The notes below the pieces were generated by a model. The model saw nothing but the letters and a program-made list of their open reading frames with translations, was not told where the DNA came from and made no database searches. The translations under genes and the position numbers were made by a program. DNA of 29,817 bases from the NCBI GenBank assembly GCA_964495465.1, contig CAZBWE010000021.1, forward strand, positions 1 to 29,817. The letters are read 5' to 3'. This document shows positions 1-7,455 of this stretch, piece after piece (positions within the stretch are counted from its first letter, which is position 1; each line of letters starts with the position of its first letter). This DNA comes from CAZBWE01 sp964495465 (lineage in GTDB: Bacteria; Planctomycetota; Phycisphaerae; Sedimentisphaerales; Anaerobacaceae).

Positions 1-438
1 ACAGTCCGGCGAAATGTCGGCAACGGCTGGCAAAAAGTAGAGGCCGCCCTGCCGGTGCTGCTGACTGTTACAGGCGATGCGAATGAGCCGAGAGTCACAG
101 CAGCAAAAAAGATGATGAAATATAAAAAAGCACGGACGCCGGTTGAGATTGAAAACGAAATGAAGGCGAATAATCCAAATGCCAACGAGCAGGAATTGAA
201 GAGCTTAATCGAAATGAAACAAAACGACCTGAGCGACAAAGGACTACTGATAAAACAATGGAACCTTGATGACATTGAAGCGGATTTGACCTGGTGTGGC
301 CGAAGCGGCTCGCCAACAAAAGTGCATCGAATCCAAAGCGTTGTCCTTGCTGCAAAGGAAAGCAAAACAATCGAGCCGAGCGACAAAGGCATCTCTGATA
401 TGATTCACGAGCTGATTGAAGACAAAATTATTGCGTGA
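1..438 (+). CDS. etfB: Electron transfer flavoprotein subunit beta, C-terminal part
   Basis: This is the 3' end of a gene that begins before the window; 145 residues are visible and the frame is open from base 1. EtfB pairs with EtfA to form the soluble heterodimer that accepts electrons from acyl-CoA dehydrogenases and passes them to ETF:quinone oxidoreductase. The visible part has the family's 'ALPVLLTVTGDANEPR' strand, the helix 'AAKKMMKYKKA' and the late 'GRSGSPTKV' segment, which in EtfB lies near the bound AMP/FAD interface. A lysine- and glutamate-rich stretch of about 35 residues (roughly visible residues 50-85) is a looser insertion than in the shortest EtfB proteins. The stop codon at 436-438 is followed, after a 29-bp gap, by the etfA start, so the two are almost certainly co-transcribed. 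The identification is firm because of the etfA neighbour. Confidence 0.9.
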   Translation, partial: TVRRNVGNGWQKVEAALPVLLTVTGDANEPRVTAAKKMMKYKKARTPVEIENEMKANNPNANEQELKSLIEMKQNDLSDKGLLIKQWNLDDIEADLTWCGRSGSPTKVHRIQSVVLAAKESKTIEPSDKGISDMIHELIEDKIIA

Positions 439-470
439 GGCGTGAAGCGAAGGACGAGAGACGAAATATG
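436..470 (+). repeat. Degenerate 7-bp repeat array joining etfB and etfA
   Basis: The sequence can be cut into five 7-bp units: tgaggcg, tgaagcg, aaggacg, agagacg, aaatatg. Four of the five are purine-rich and end in CG. The first unit contains the etfB stop codon and the last ends with the etfA ATG. The unit aaggacg supplies the only Shine-Dalgarno-like sequence for etfA. The last three units closely resemble those in front of the HAD gene at 3455-3476. Confidence 0.6.
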
Positions 471-1499
471 ATAGATGTTAACAGGCAAGGTGAGGTTTGG
501 GTATTTGCCGAGCAGCATAACGGGCAATTGGAAGATGTTCCGCTCGAGCTGATGAGCAAGGCCCGGCGATTAGCTGATACATTAGGTGTGAAATTAGCAG
601 CGGCACTATTGGGTAATGACGCCAAAAAACTCGCTACAAAGCTGCTCCAATACGGAGCTGATAAGGTATATCTTGTCGAGCACCGGTCACTAAGACACTA
701 CCAGGCGAATAGCTACGCAAAGGTGATGTTCAATTTGATACATAAATATCAGCCGCAGATTGTCCTTTATGGAGCAACAACAACCGGCAGAGACCTTGCA
801 CCGCGAATAGCAAGCGCCACAAAGGCGGGGCTTACGGCTGACTGCACAGATTTGCAAATCGGCGACCATACAACGGTAGCTGATAAAAAACTGCATAAGA
901 ATCTATTGTTTCAGATTCGCCCTGCCTTCGGCGGAAACATAATCGCCACGATAATCAATCCCGACCGCTGGCCGCAAATGGCGACGGTTCGCGAAGGCGT
1001 TATGCCGATGCCGGAACCCGATTTAAAACGCAAGGGCGAGATTATTGAAGAGAAGGTAAAAATTTCAAAACAGGACCTGCCGCTGAAGATACTCGAAGAG
1101 CATAAACGTGCGAAAAAAGTCAACCTGAAGGCCGCCCGGATAATCGTTGCCGGCGGAGCAGGCGTCGGAAACAAGGAGAATTTCAAGCTGGTCTGGGACC
1201 TGGCTAATTGTCTCGGAGCGGCACCAGCTGCTTCAAGGGCAGCGGTGGACTTGGGCTTTATCGACCACGAGCATCAGGTCGGCCAGACAGGCACAACGGT
1301 TCGGCCGAGCTTATATATCGCAGTCGGAATAAGCGGCGCAATCCAGCATCAGGCGGGAATGAACCAGAGCCAGAAGATTGTCGCAATCAATAGCGACCCC
1401 AATGCACCGATATTCCAGGTTGCACATTATAAAATTGTCGGCGACCTGAATGATGTTGTGCCCAGGATGATTAAGGCGATTAAAGAAAAGACAATTTAG
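468..1499 (+). CDS. etfA: Electron transfer flavoprotein subunit alpha
   Basis: EtfA carries the FAD of the ETF heterodimer and relays electrons from the acyl-CoA dehydrogenase encoded next to it. The protein has 343 residues, normal for the family. The N-terminal domain (about residues 1-200) includes 'IRPAFGGNIIATI', a typical EtfA strand. The C-terminal FAD domain shows 'VAGGAGVGNKENF', 'GAAPAASRAAVDLGF', the FAD loop 'VGQTGTTVRPSLYIAVGIS' and 'NSDPNAPIFQVAHYKIVGD'. The ATG at 468 is chosen over a GTG at 435: the earlier start would overlap the etfB stop and add residues read from the 7-bp repeat. The AAGGA about 13 nt before the ATG is a rather distant ribosome site. The gene lies in a cluster with etfB and an acyl-CoA dehydrogenase. 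Confidence 0.95.
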   Translation: MIDVNRQGEVWVFAEQHNGQLEDVPLELMSKARRLADTLGVKLAAALLGNDAKKLATKLLQYGADKVYLVEHRSLRHYQANSYAKVMFNLIHKYQPQIVLYGATTTGRDLAPRIASATKAGLTADCTDLQIGDHTTVADKKLHKNLLFQIRPAFGGNIIATIINPDRWPQMATVREGVMPMPEPDLKRKGEIIEEKVKISKQDLPLKILEEHKRAKKVNLKAARIIVAGGAGVGNKENFKLVWDLANCLGAAPAASRAAVDLGFIDHEHQVGQTGTTVRPSLYIAVGISGAIQHQAGMNQSQKIVAINSDPNAPIFQVAHYKIVGDLNDVVPRMIKAIKEKTI

Positions 1500-1563
1500 C
1501 CACAAAGGCACGAAGTCGCAAAGCCAAAAAATATATGTATTAAAATCTTCGTGTCTTGGTGGC
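1499..1563. repeat. Imperfect inverted repeat between etfA and the acyl-CoA dehydrogenase gene
   Basis: The arms are 1499-1515 (gccacaaaggcacgaag) and 1547-1563 (cttcgtgtcttggtggc). They pair at 15 of 17 positions around a 31-bp AT-rich centre. The left arm continues as roughly 8-bp-periodic CAC/CGC-AAAG units. I recognise the sequence type ('cacaaaggcacgaag') as a short non-coding repeat common in environmental bacterial genomes. There is no T-run after the right arm, so a simple intrinsic terminator is unlikely. Confidence 0.55.
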
Positions 1564-1579
1564 AAAAAGGAAATAGGTT

Positions 1580-3436
1580 ATGGGAAACTTTTACAAGGAC
1601 AATGAGGATATTCAGTTTTTATTCAGGCATATAGATATTTGCAGACTGGCCGAAATCTGCGAAGAGGATTTTCGCTTTGCGAGCGAATTCGATTATGCGC
1701 CGGCCAACGCCGATGAGGCGATACAGAATTACGAGTTGGTACTGGATTCGCTGGGTCAACTGGCAGCAGATTTCATTGCACCGCGAGCTGAAGAGGTTGA
1801 CCGCCAGGGTAATATCCTAAATGAAGACGGCACAGTAAAACGGCCTAAGGGAATAGAAGAATCATTGGAAAAACTTGCACAGGCGGAGGTGATGGGATTT
1901 ACTTTGCCTCATCGGTTCGGCGGATTGAACTTTCCAAATCTGATTTACTCGATGGCGATTGAGATTGTCTCGCGTGCTGATGCCGCTCTTATGAACATAT
2001 TCGGCCTGCAGGGAATCGCAGAGACGATAAACGCGTTCGCATCGGAAGAAATCAAGCAGCAATATCTGCCGGACTTTGCTGCAGGCAAGGTAACCAGTGC
2101 GATGGCACTGACCGAGCCGGATGCCGGCAGCGATTTGCAGGCGGTAAAGGTATCAGGGCATAATACAGAAACAGAACAGCCAGCAAAGGTATACAGGGGC
2201 GCCGAGGGCAACTGGTTCATTCGGGGAGTAAAGAGATTTATCACCAACGGCTGCGGCGAGATACTTCTGGTTATGGCACGCAGCGAGCCGGAAATATCGG
2301 ATGGACGGGGGCTGAGCTTATTTCTGGTAGAACATGGCCCGTGGGTGAAAATCCGGCGATTGGAAGAAAAGTTAGGTATTCACGGCAGTCCGACCTGCGA
2401 GATATTCTTCGATGATGCGCCGGCCAAGCTCATAGGCGAACGACAACGCGGGCTGATTACATACGTAATGAGCTTAATGAACGGCGCTCGCATCGGTATC
2501 GCCGCCCAGTCATTAGGTATTGCAGAAGCAGCTTACAGAATCGCCCGTGATTATGCAGCAAGCAGAAGACAGTTTGGCGTAGCGATAGAGAAACTTCCTG
2601 CGGTGCGGGATATGCTGATAGATATGAAAATAGCAATCGAAGCCGGCAGAGCGCTTCTCTACGAGACATCGCGGGTTGTCGATATGGAAGTTGGTTTCGC
2701 AAAGCGGCTGGAGACGGATTCCCGCTTGAGCGGGAATGACAATACAGATAAAGAACTGGCCAAACAGCTCAAAACCGACTCGCGAAAATACAAAAGAATA
2801 GCGGGGATGCTGACACCGATGAGCAAGTATTACTGCAGCGAAATGTGCAACAGAATCGCTTATGATTCGATACAGGTTCTCGGCGGAAGCGGGTATATGC
2901 AAGACTACGCCAGTGAACGACACGCCCGTGATGCAAGAATCACAACCATTTACGAGGGCACAAGTCAGTTACAGGTCGTCGCTGCGGTTCGCGGCGTCTG
3001 CAGCGGGACTGCGGAAAACGTCATTAACGAGCTTTCGCAGCAACAATTCGAGCCGGAATTACAAGACCTTCTGCAGAAATTAGCCGAAGGAATGGAGCAT
3101 CTAAAAAACGCAATTGCATTTGTAAAAGAAAACGGCGCCGAGTATATGGACCTCTATGGCAGGGCGCTCGTCGATATAGCGATAGATTTGATTAACGGAT
3201 ATCTATTGTGCAGCCAGGCCGGCTCAAAAGTGGATATGCAGGTAAGCATTGCAGATGAAACCTCCAACAACGGCGAAAAAATACTGATGAAAAAACGAAA
3301 GGCGATGCTTGCAAGAAGATACATCACTAAAAACACACCGAAAATCGCAGCCCTGGCGGAATTGGTTCGCACGGGGGATAAATCTACATTCAATGAATAT
3401 GAGAAGATTGTTGGACACGTTCCGGCTGAACCGTAA
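1580..3436 (+). CDS. Acyl-CoA dehydrogenase, long (about 600-residue) type
   Basis: This FAD enzyme oxidises an acyl-CoA to the trans-2-enoyl-CoA and hands its electrons to EtfAB, encoded just upstream. The protein has 618 residues, far longer than the roughly 380 of classic short- and medium-chain enzymes. It belongs to the long group that has an N-terminal extension (about residues 1-60) and an extra C-terminal helical domain (about 490-600). Visible motifs are 'AMALTEPDAGSDLQAV' (flavin/substrate loop), 'RFITNGCGEILLVMARSEP', 'GIHGSPTCEIFF', 'QVLGGSGYMQDY' and 'IYEGTSQLQ', where Glu459 is the likely catalytic base. The loop at about residues 368-409 is about ten residues longer than the relatives I remember and contains a perfect palindrome (2718-2737), probably a captured repeat. 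The natural substrate cannot be told from sequence. Confidence 0.93.
   Translation: MGNFYKDNEDIQFLFRHIDICRLAEICEEDFRFASEFDYAPANADEAIQNYELVLDSLGQLAADFIAPRAEEVDRQGNILNEDGTVKRPKGIEESLEKLAQAEVMGFTLPHRFGGLNFPNLIYSMAIEIVSRADAALMNIFGLQGIAETINAFASEEIKQQYLPDFAAGKVTSAMALTEPDAGSDLQAVKVSGHNTETEQPAKVYRGAEGNWFIRGVKRFITNGCGEILLVMARSEPEISDGRGLSLFLVEHGPWVKIRRLEEKLGIHGSPTCEIFFDDAPAKLIGERQRGLITYVMSLMNGARIGIAAQSLGIAEAAYRIARDYAASRRQFGVAIEKLPAVRDMLIDMKIAIEAGRALLYETSRVVDMEVGFAKRLETDSRLSGNDNTDKELAKQLKTDSRKYKRIAGMLTPMSKYYCSEMCNRIAYDSIQVLGGSGYMQDYASERHARDARITTIYEGTSQLQVVAAVRGVCSGTAENVINELSQQQFEPELQDLLQKLAEGMEHLKNAIAFVKENGAEYMDLYGRALVDIAIDLINGYLLCSQAGSKVDMQVSIADETSNNGEKILMKKRKAMLARRYITKNTPKIAALAELVRTGDKSTFNEYEKIVGHVPAEP
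2718..2737. repeat. Perfect palindrome inside the acyl-CoA dehydrogenase gene
   Basis: attcccgct-tg-agcgggaat is a 9-bp perfect inverted repeat around 2 bp. It sits in the wider context ggattcccgcttgagcggga and is followed by atgaca. It matches from memory the widespread dispersed repeat 'ggattcccg...cgggaatgac', a dRS3-like palindrome of many bacteria whose reading frames give 'IPAQAGI' on one strand and 'DSRLRGND' on the other. Here it is read in frame as DSRLSGND. Confidence 0.7.
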
Positions 3437-3476
3437 GACGCGGAACGAATAAAGAAGGACGAGAAACGATAATATG
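3434..3476 (+). repeat. Degenerate 7-bp repeat array joining the acyl-CoA dehydrogenase and HAD genes
   Basis: The 7-bp units are taagacg, cggaacg, aataaag, aaggacg, agaaacg, ataatat(g). The first unit contains the upstream stop codon and the last runs into the ATG at 3474. The 3' half is nearly the same as the leader of etfA. The unit aaggacg provides the putative ribosome binding site. Confidence 0.6.
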
Positions 3477-4154
3477 TTGAGAGCAGTTATTTTTGATTTT
3501 GACGGCGTGATAACGGATTCGGAGATTCTGCATCTTCGTGCATTCAACCAGGTGCTCGCCCAGCACGGCGTAGAGATTTCGACAAAGGATTACTACAAAG
3601 AGTATCTTGGCTATACCGACGTTGACTGCTTTAAAATGCTCATTCAAAAAGGCCTGCTTGAAATAGACGAGCAGAAAACAAAAGAACTCGTGAGCCGTAA
3701 AAACCGGATATTCAATAAGCTGGCAAAAACCGAAGGTCAGATTATCCAGGGCGTGCGCGATTTCCTGCAAATGCTTAAAAATAACAACGTCCCAATGGCA
3801 ATTTGCTCCGGTGCACTATTAGCGGAGATTGAGCTCATACTTGAACAAGCCAAGCTGAGGGATTTTTTTGAAGTAATAGTATCCGCCGAGCAGGTTAAAA
3901 AAGGGAAACCAAACCCCGAGGGATTTTTACTCGTTCTACAAAAGCTCAATCAAAGCCAAGAAAAGTCTATCGAAGCTAATGAATGTATAGCAATGGAAGA
4001 TTCACACTGGGGACTGAAAGCCGCCAGGGCAGCGGGGATGCACACCGTTGCGGTAACAAATTCCTACGATGCGAACGAGCTTTCTATGGCTGAAAAAATC
4101 GTTGCCCGGCTTAGCGAGCTAAACATCAATGCCTTACAACAACTTTGCTCTTAA
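3474..4154 (+). CDS. HAD-superfamily sugar-phosphate phosphatase or mutase (beta-phosphoglucomutase/Gph-like)
   Basis: The protein has 226 residues and all four HAD motifs. Motif I is 'DFDGVITDS' (Asp8 nucleophile, Asp10 acid/base). Motif II is the 'ICSGA' region (Ser at about residue 107). Motif III is the lysine in 'KKGKPNPEGF', and motif IV is 'MEDSHWG'. A helical cap lies between motifs I and II, which makes it a subclass I enzyme of the phosphoglycolate-phosphatase/beta-phosphoglucomutase type. The KPxPE context and EDS motif IV are shared by beta-phosphoglucomutases and by several sugar-phosphate and phosphoglycolate phosphatases, so the substrate is open. It follows the acyl-CoA dehydrogenase by 37 bp on the same strand and probably shares its transcript. 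It converges with the long minus-strand block that ends at 4163. Confidence 0.88.
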   Translation: MLRAVIFDFDGVITDSEILHLRAFNQVLAQHGVEISTKDYYKEYLGYTDVDCFKMLIQKGLLEIDEQKTKELVSRKNRIFNKLAKTEGQIIQGVRDFLQMLKNNNVPMAICSGALLAEIELILEQAKLRDFFEVIVSAEQVKKGKPNPEGFLLVLQKLNQSQEKSIEANECIAMEDSHWGLKAARAAGMHTVAVTNSYDANELSMAEKIVARLSELNINALQQLCS

Positions 4155-4162
4155 TCCCAATT

Positions 4163-4312
4163 TTAGATTTTGTCATCTACATTCTCGGCGGTGTTCTCAA
4201 CGGCCTCACCGGCTGACTGGATATCCCGTCCCATCCCTTTAAACGTCTCACAACCGAAGCAGGAAAACACCAACACAACAAACGCAATTATTAAAAGGAT
4301 TTTCTTAATCAT
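4163..4312 (-). CDS. Entericidin-type small lipoprotein
   Basis: This is a 49-residue protein. The N-terminus 'MIKKILLIIAFVVLVFSC' is a lipoprotein signal peptide. The probable lipidated cysteine is Cys21 in 'CFGCETF', with Cys18 as the alternative. The mature part 'GMGRDIQSAGEAVENTAE' matches the short alpha-helical entericidin A/B pattern 'GxGxDIQxAGEAIExxA'. Entericidins are tiny envelope lipoproteins; in E. coli the pair was proposed as an antidote/toxin module, while in most bacteria the role is unknown. The start is supported by GAGGGA at 4322-4327, nine bases before the ATG. The gene lies downstream of an LPS-export type gene, which fits an envelope role. It overlaps an opposite-strand open frame that I consider spurious. 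Confidence 0.8.
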   Translation of the reverse strand: MIKKILLIIAFVVLVFSCFGCETFKGMGRDIQSAGEAVENTAENVDDKI

Positions 4313-4340
4313 TTTGCTTAGTCCCTCAAACTGTTACGTT

Positions 4341-4360
4341 TTTTGTATCGTAATACAAAA
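4341..4360. repeat. AT-rich inverted repeat between the LptC-like and entericidin genes
   Basis: ttttgtat-cgta-atacaaaa is a perfect 8-bp stem with a 4-nt loop. In the direction of transcription (minus strand) it follows the LptC-like stop and precedes the entericidin ribosome site. It lacks a GC-rich stem and a downstream U-run in that direction, so it could be a weak terminator/attenuator or a processing hairpin. Confidence 0.4.
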
Positions 4361-4377
4361 GATGAAATAAAATGCCA

Positions 4378-6792
4378 CTATTTTAACTGTAATGCGCCGG
4401 GTCCAACAACCTTGGCTTTTCTTTTGCCCGTCTCTAAATCATATTCAATATTATCTACAAGCGCACCGTTAAGGTAGCACGGTTGATACACATCGCCTTG
4501 TATAGTCATCAAAGCTTTTTTATGGTCATAGAAAAGCCGGCTCCCGATAAACTGATTATCCTCATCCTCGAAAGTAATACCATTGGTCGCTGTCAGCGTC
4601 GCAAGCTCGGTTTGCCCCTCGACCGACTGGTCAAGAAATGCCTCCACAAAACCTGCTCTGGCCTCAACCTGCTTGCCGAGCTTGCCGTTTACAACAGGAA
4701 AATAATTTATAAGCAGCTTATCAGAACCCGCATCAGCAATAATCCGATTTGGTTCTGCGAAATACTGTAAACTGTCAAAATCCTCAACAATGGCCCAGCA
4801 GGGCTTGCGCAGACTGAATCCACTCAATTTATCTTTTGTATCCGCGGCCTTGGAATTATTAAACTTTATGATACCAGGACCCATAGCTTTAGACAGCCGC
4901 TGATTCGGGTCATAATCGAACCTGTGGCACTTCAGCTCAACACCACTGAGCAATTGCTCGCCGGATGTTGTGACAGTTGCGAGTCTGACCGAACCGCCAT
5001 CCGCTGTCAAATGTTTAATATCTGTCGCTAATTCAGCATAGCTGTCGTTCGTATCTTTGGGCAAGTCTATTGTAAGCCTCGGCGCCGAGAGCATATATTC
5101 CTGCCGGATGTCTTTCTCTTCGCGGAGCAATGAACACAAACAATCACCCTCAAAAATAACCTGCTTCGTCCTGGAAATAAACCTGATTTCCTCTTGTGCA
5201 GTTACTTTTGCCGGAAATGCAGGCCTGCCGGGAGCTGAACCGGTTAAATCATCAACGTAAAAAATAAGCTCCGCCGGACCAGCGGCGGAAATATCAGTTA
5301 AGGCAAAAGACTGCTTTGTCTTACCTTCAGGCAAATTTACCGTAAACATAGGTGACGAAAGCGTAGAATCCCGTTGCCTGCCGCCCACTTGTTGAGGCAT
5401 TGTGCACAGGCAATCACCTTCGAATATAACCTGATTCGAATCCTGCAGAAAACTCGTTTGCTTCTGAGCGGTTATCACCACAGGGGCAGGTGCCTCATTA
5501 GCATCAACGGCCACATTGACGTCGGAAGCAGTTACACTACCTGCAAAAAATGTAAACCTCGAGGCCCCAACAGCAACAGCATTGCCCGTTGTCGCATCGT
5601 AGTCAATTTTTCGAGCAGCGAATGTAGCCCGCCCTCTCGAATCATCCAATTTATCAGGAGCACTTCTGTTTACGTCACCGACCGATACGTCAAATACCTG
5701 GATAGAGTTTGCCGGTGCTACAACCACACCGCCATCACAGGTCAGGACGATGTCCGACTGCTGAGATACGCCCTTAGGCTTATCCTCCTTTGCAACGGTA
5801 ACATCAGCCTTGTTTACATTCTTTATATCTTTTTCAGTATCGGGGGGCTTCGCTTCACTGGCCTGCTTGCCTGCGCTTTTTTCATTTTCGGCCCAGAAAA
5901 CATCGTTGATAAAAAGTTCGTCGCGGGCCCAAACGACCTGCTCAGGGGTCTCAATAACAACATTCTTACTGAATAAACATCTGTAGTACTGCCCTGGTTC
6001 GGAAGGTTCTTTTTTAGCCGTCTCGGTTGTTTTGCCCGCTTCGCCCGGTGGTGACTGAGTGCTCGAAAGAGGGGAGGTCTGCGCTGTTGTTTTCTGTGCT
6101 TTCCTTTCTTTCTGTATCGGCTGCATTCTCTTTATATGCAAGCTATCTAATTGAACCAGCTTTAAAAACTCAAGCCGCCCGAGCTCGCTATTATAGATGA
6201 CCTGGAGTCCTCTGCCGAGCATCCGGGCATCCTGAGAGACAAATTTGACCGGACCGGCCGTTGAAAACAACGACTTTTCACTTATAAAAACGATGTCATC
6301 AAGATAAATAAAGCTTTCTTTGAATTCGCTGCTGGGCTTAGGCAAAATGTGGATAAGAACATTACCGGTAAATTTTGCGTCCCCCGGCGTAGGTCTGCCT
6401 ACGGCACTTTCAACCTGGACCGTGCCCCTGTCGGCGGTAACAAAACAATCGAGAGAATTCTGATAGACATTCATAAAGGGCTTTCTAATCTCCCACTCAT
6501 CTTTCTCCTCGTGCAGAAGCTCTTCGAACCCGAATTCCCTGTCAATCTCCTTGTTTTGATTGCGGTGTAAGAATGTAGCCCCCTTAAGCCCCTCCACTCC
6601 AACGCCCCCGATACTGCCGACTTCACCGTCGGTCCAGCCGAAATTACTGTCGGCAATGTCCTCCTTCAACTGGTCTTGCGATTCAACATCCGTCAGAGGT
6701 GTTTTACTTAACAAACTGTAGAGCAGAAATATTGTAAGCACCGCGCCCAGTGAAACAAGCCATATATATAATTTCCGTGACCTGGAACCCAT
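4378..6792 (-). CDS. Membrane-anchored LptC/LptA-like (OstA-type) LPS export protein, long form
   Basis: The protein has 804 residues from the ATG at 6792; an upstream start at 6852 would add 20 poorly supported residues. Residues about 8-28 ('LYIWLVSLGAVLTIFLLYS') are one membrane anchor, as in LptC, the bitopic subunit that receives LPS from the LptBFG transporter. The rest is predicted beta-rich and periplasmic. It contains OstA-like stretches ('AKFTGNVLIHILP', 'ARKIDYDATTGNAVAVG', 'NQFIGSRLFYDHKKALMTIQGDV') and a low-complexity Ser/Thr/Pro/Lys linker at about 230-260. Two copies of 'QVIFEGDCLC' lie exactly 90 residues apart. Normal LptC has about 190 residues and LptA about 180, so one chain may combine LptC with several LptA-like jellyroll segments. 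The position right after kdsD and kdsC supports the LPS role. The exact domain limits are inference. Confidence 0.7.
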   Translation of the reverse strand: MGSRSRKLYIWLVSLGAVLTIFLLYSLLSKTPLTDVESQDQLKEDIADSNFGWTDGEVGSIGGVGVEGLKGATFLHRNQNKEIDREFGFEELLHEEKDEWEIRKPFMNVYQNSLDCFVTADRGTVQVESAVGRPTPGDAKFTGNVLIHILPKPSSEFKESFIYLDDIVFISEKSLFSTAGPVKFVSQDARMLGRGLQVIYNSELGRLEFLKLVQLDSLHIKRMQPIQKERKAQKTTAQTSPLSSTQSPPGEAGKTTETAKKEPSEPGQYYRCLFSKNVVIETPEQVVWARDELFINDVFWAENEKSAGKQASEAKPPDTEKDIKNVNKADVTVAKEDKPKGVSQQSDIVLTCDGGVVVAPANSIQVFDVSVGDVNRSAPDKLDDSRGRATFAARKIDYDATTGNAVAVGASRFTFFAGSVTASDVNVAVDANEAPAPVVITAQKQTSFLQDSNQVIFEGDCLCTMPQQVGGRQRDSTLSSPMFTVNLPEGKTKQSFALTDISAAGPAELIFYVDDLTGSAPGRPAFPAKVTAQEEIRFISRTKQVIFEGDCLCSLLREEKDIRQEYMLSAPRLTIDLPKDTNDSYAELATDIKHLTADGGSVRLATVTTSGEQLLSGVELKCHRFDYDPNQRLSKAMGPGIIKFNNSKAADTKDKLSGFSLRKPCWAIVEDFDSLQYFAEPNRIIADAGSDKLLINYFPVVNGKLGKQVEARAGFVEAFLDQSVEGQTELATLTATNGITFEDEDNQFIGSRLFYDHKKALMTIQGDVYQPCYLNGALVDNIEYDLETGKRKAKVVGPGALQLK

Positions 6793-6881
6793 AGTAAATC
6801 CAAAGTACCATCCCAAACTTAACGAAGAATCCTCTGATATACAAAGACACAATATTTAATCAGTGTAATAGCTGGTAAGCA

Positions 6882-7394
6882 TTACTGTAAATACCTTTTC
6901 ATAAGTTCATCCCATTTACCGGTATTTTTCAGGATGTATTCTATCACTTCCCGCACGGCCCCGGCTCCGCCGGGACGAGCGGTTACGAAATCTGCGTTTT
7001 GTTTGACCTCGTCAACGGCATCGGCAACCGCTACACCAAAGCCGACGTACTTAATGACCGGCAAATCCGGCAAATCATCGCCAATATAGGCAACCTCTTG
7101 CGGCGAAAGCCCCTGCTGCTGAAGAAATTTCTCGAGTACTGGCAGTTTATCGAGACAATCCTGAAATACGTATTCAACACCAAATTGTTTGGCACGGATT
7201 TCTGTTGGTGGTGAAGCTCTGCCGCTAAAAAAGGCCATTTTTAACCCTGCCCTTAGCCAGAGACGGATGCCGTGGCCGTCCTGAACATTGAAGAATTTGC
7301 TTTCGCTGCCGTCGCTATTGACAACGATGGTGCCGTCGGTCAAAACGCCGTCAACATCCAAAGCCAGTAATTGTATGTTCGCGAGATTCGCCAT
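6882..7394 (-). CDS. kdsC: 3-deoxy-D-manno-octulosonate 8-phosphate phosphatase
   Basis: KdsC removes phosphate from Kdo-8-phosphate to give Kdo for lipid A inner-core synthesis in the cytosol. The 170-residue length and lack of a cap domain fit the family, which is tetrameric. Motifs are 'LALDVDGVLTDG' (Asp13 and Asp15), 'FNVQDGHGIRLWLRAGLKMAFFSGR', 'DKLPVLEKFL' and 'AYIGDDLPDLPV'. The C-terminal 'RPGGAGAVREVIEYIL' supplies the residues that close the active site of the neighbouring subunit. It lies between kdsD and the LptC-like gene on the same strand. No clear Shine-Dalgarno sequence precedes the ATG. Confidence 0.95.
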   Translation of the reverse strand: MANLANIQLLALDVDGVLTDGTIVVNSDGSESKFFNVQDGHGIRLWLRAGLKMAFFSGRASPPTEIRAKQFGVEYVFQDCLDKLPVLEKFLQQQGLSPQEVAYIGDDLPDLPVIKYVGFGVAVADAVDEVKQNADFVTARPGGAGAVREVIEYILKNTGKWDELMKRYLQ

Positions 7395-7401
7395 TATGTT
7401 T

Positions 7402-7422
7402 TGGTAACTGGTAATTGGTGAT
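7402..7422. repeat. Three degenerate 7-bp units upstream of kdsC
   Basis: The units are tggtaac, tggtaat and tggtgat in tandem, followed by an AT-rich stretch and partly complementary aaccaataacca. The sequence differs from the neighbouring array at 7456-7511 but has the same 7-bp period. Confidence 0.5.
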
Positions 7423-7455
7423 TATTTAACCAATAACCACTCGGCTTTCTTTTAC

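Noticed and set aside
4341..4360. Rho-independent terminator of the LptC-like gene
   Set aside because: The stem is AT-only apart from one GC pair, and no U-run follows in the transcribed direction. It is listed only as an inverted repeat.
4170..4370. Plus-strand 66-residue frame
   Set aside because: It is antisense to the entericidin-like gene, which has a ribosome site, a signal peptide and a recognisable family pattern.
5374..5976. Plus-strand 200-residue frame inside the LptC-like gene
   Set aside because: It is antisense to a longer frame with consistent protein features, and the translation shows no motif.
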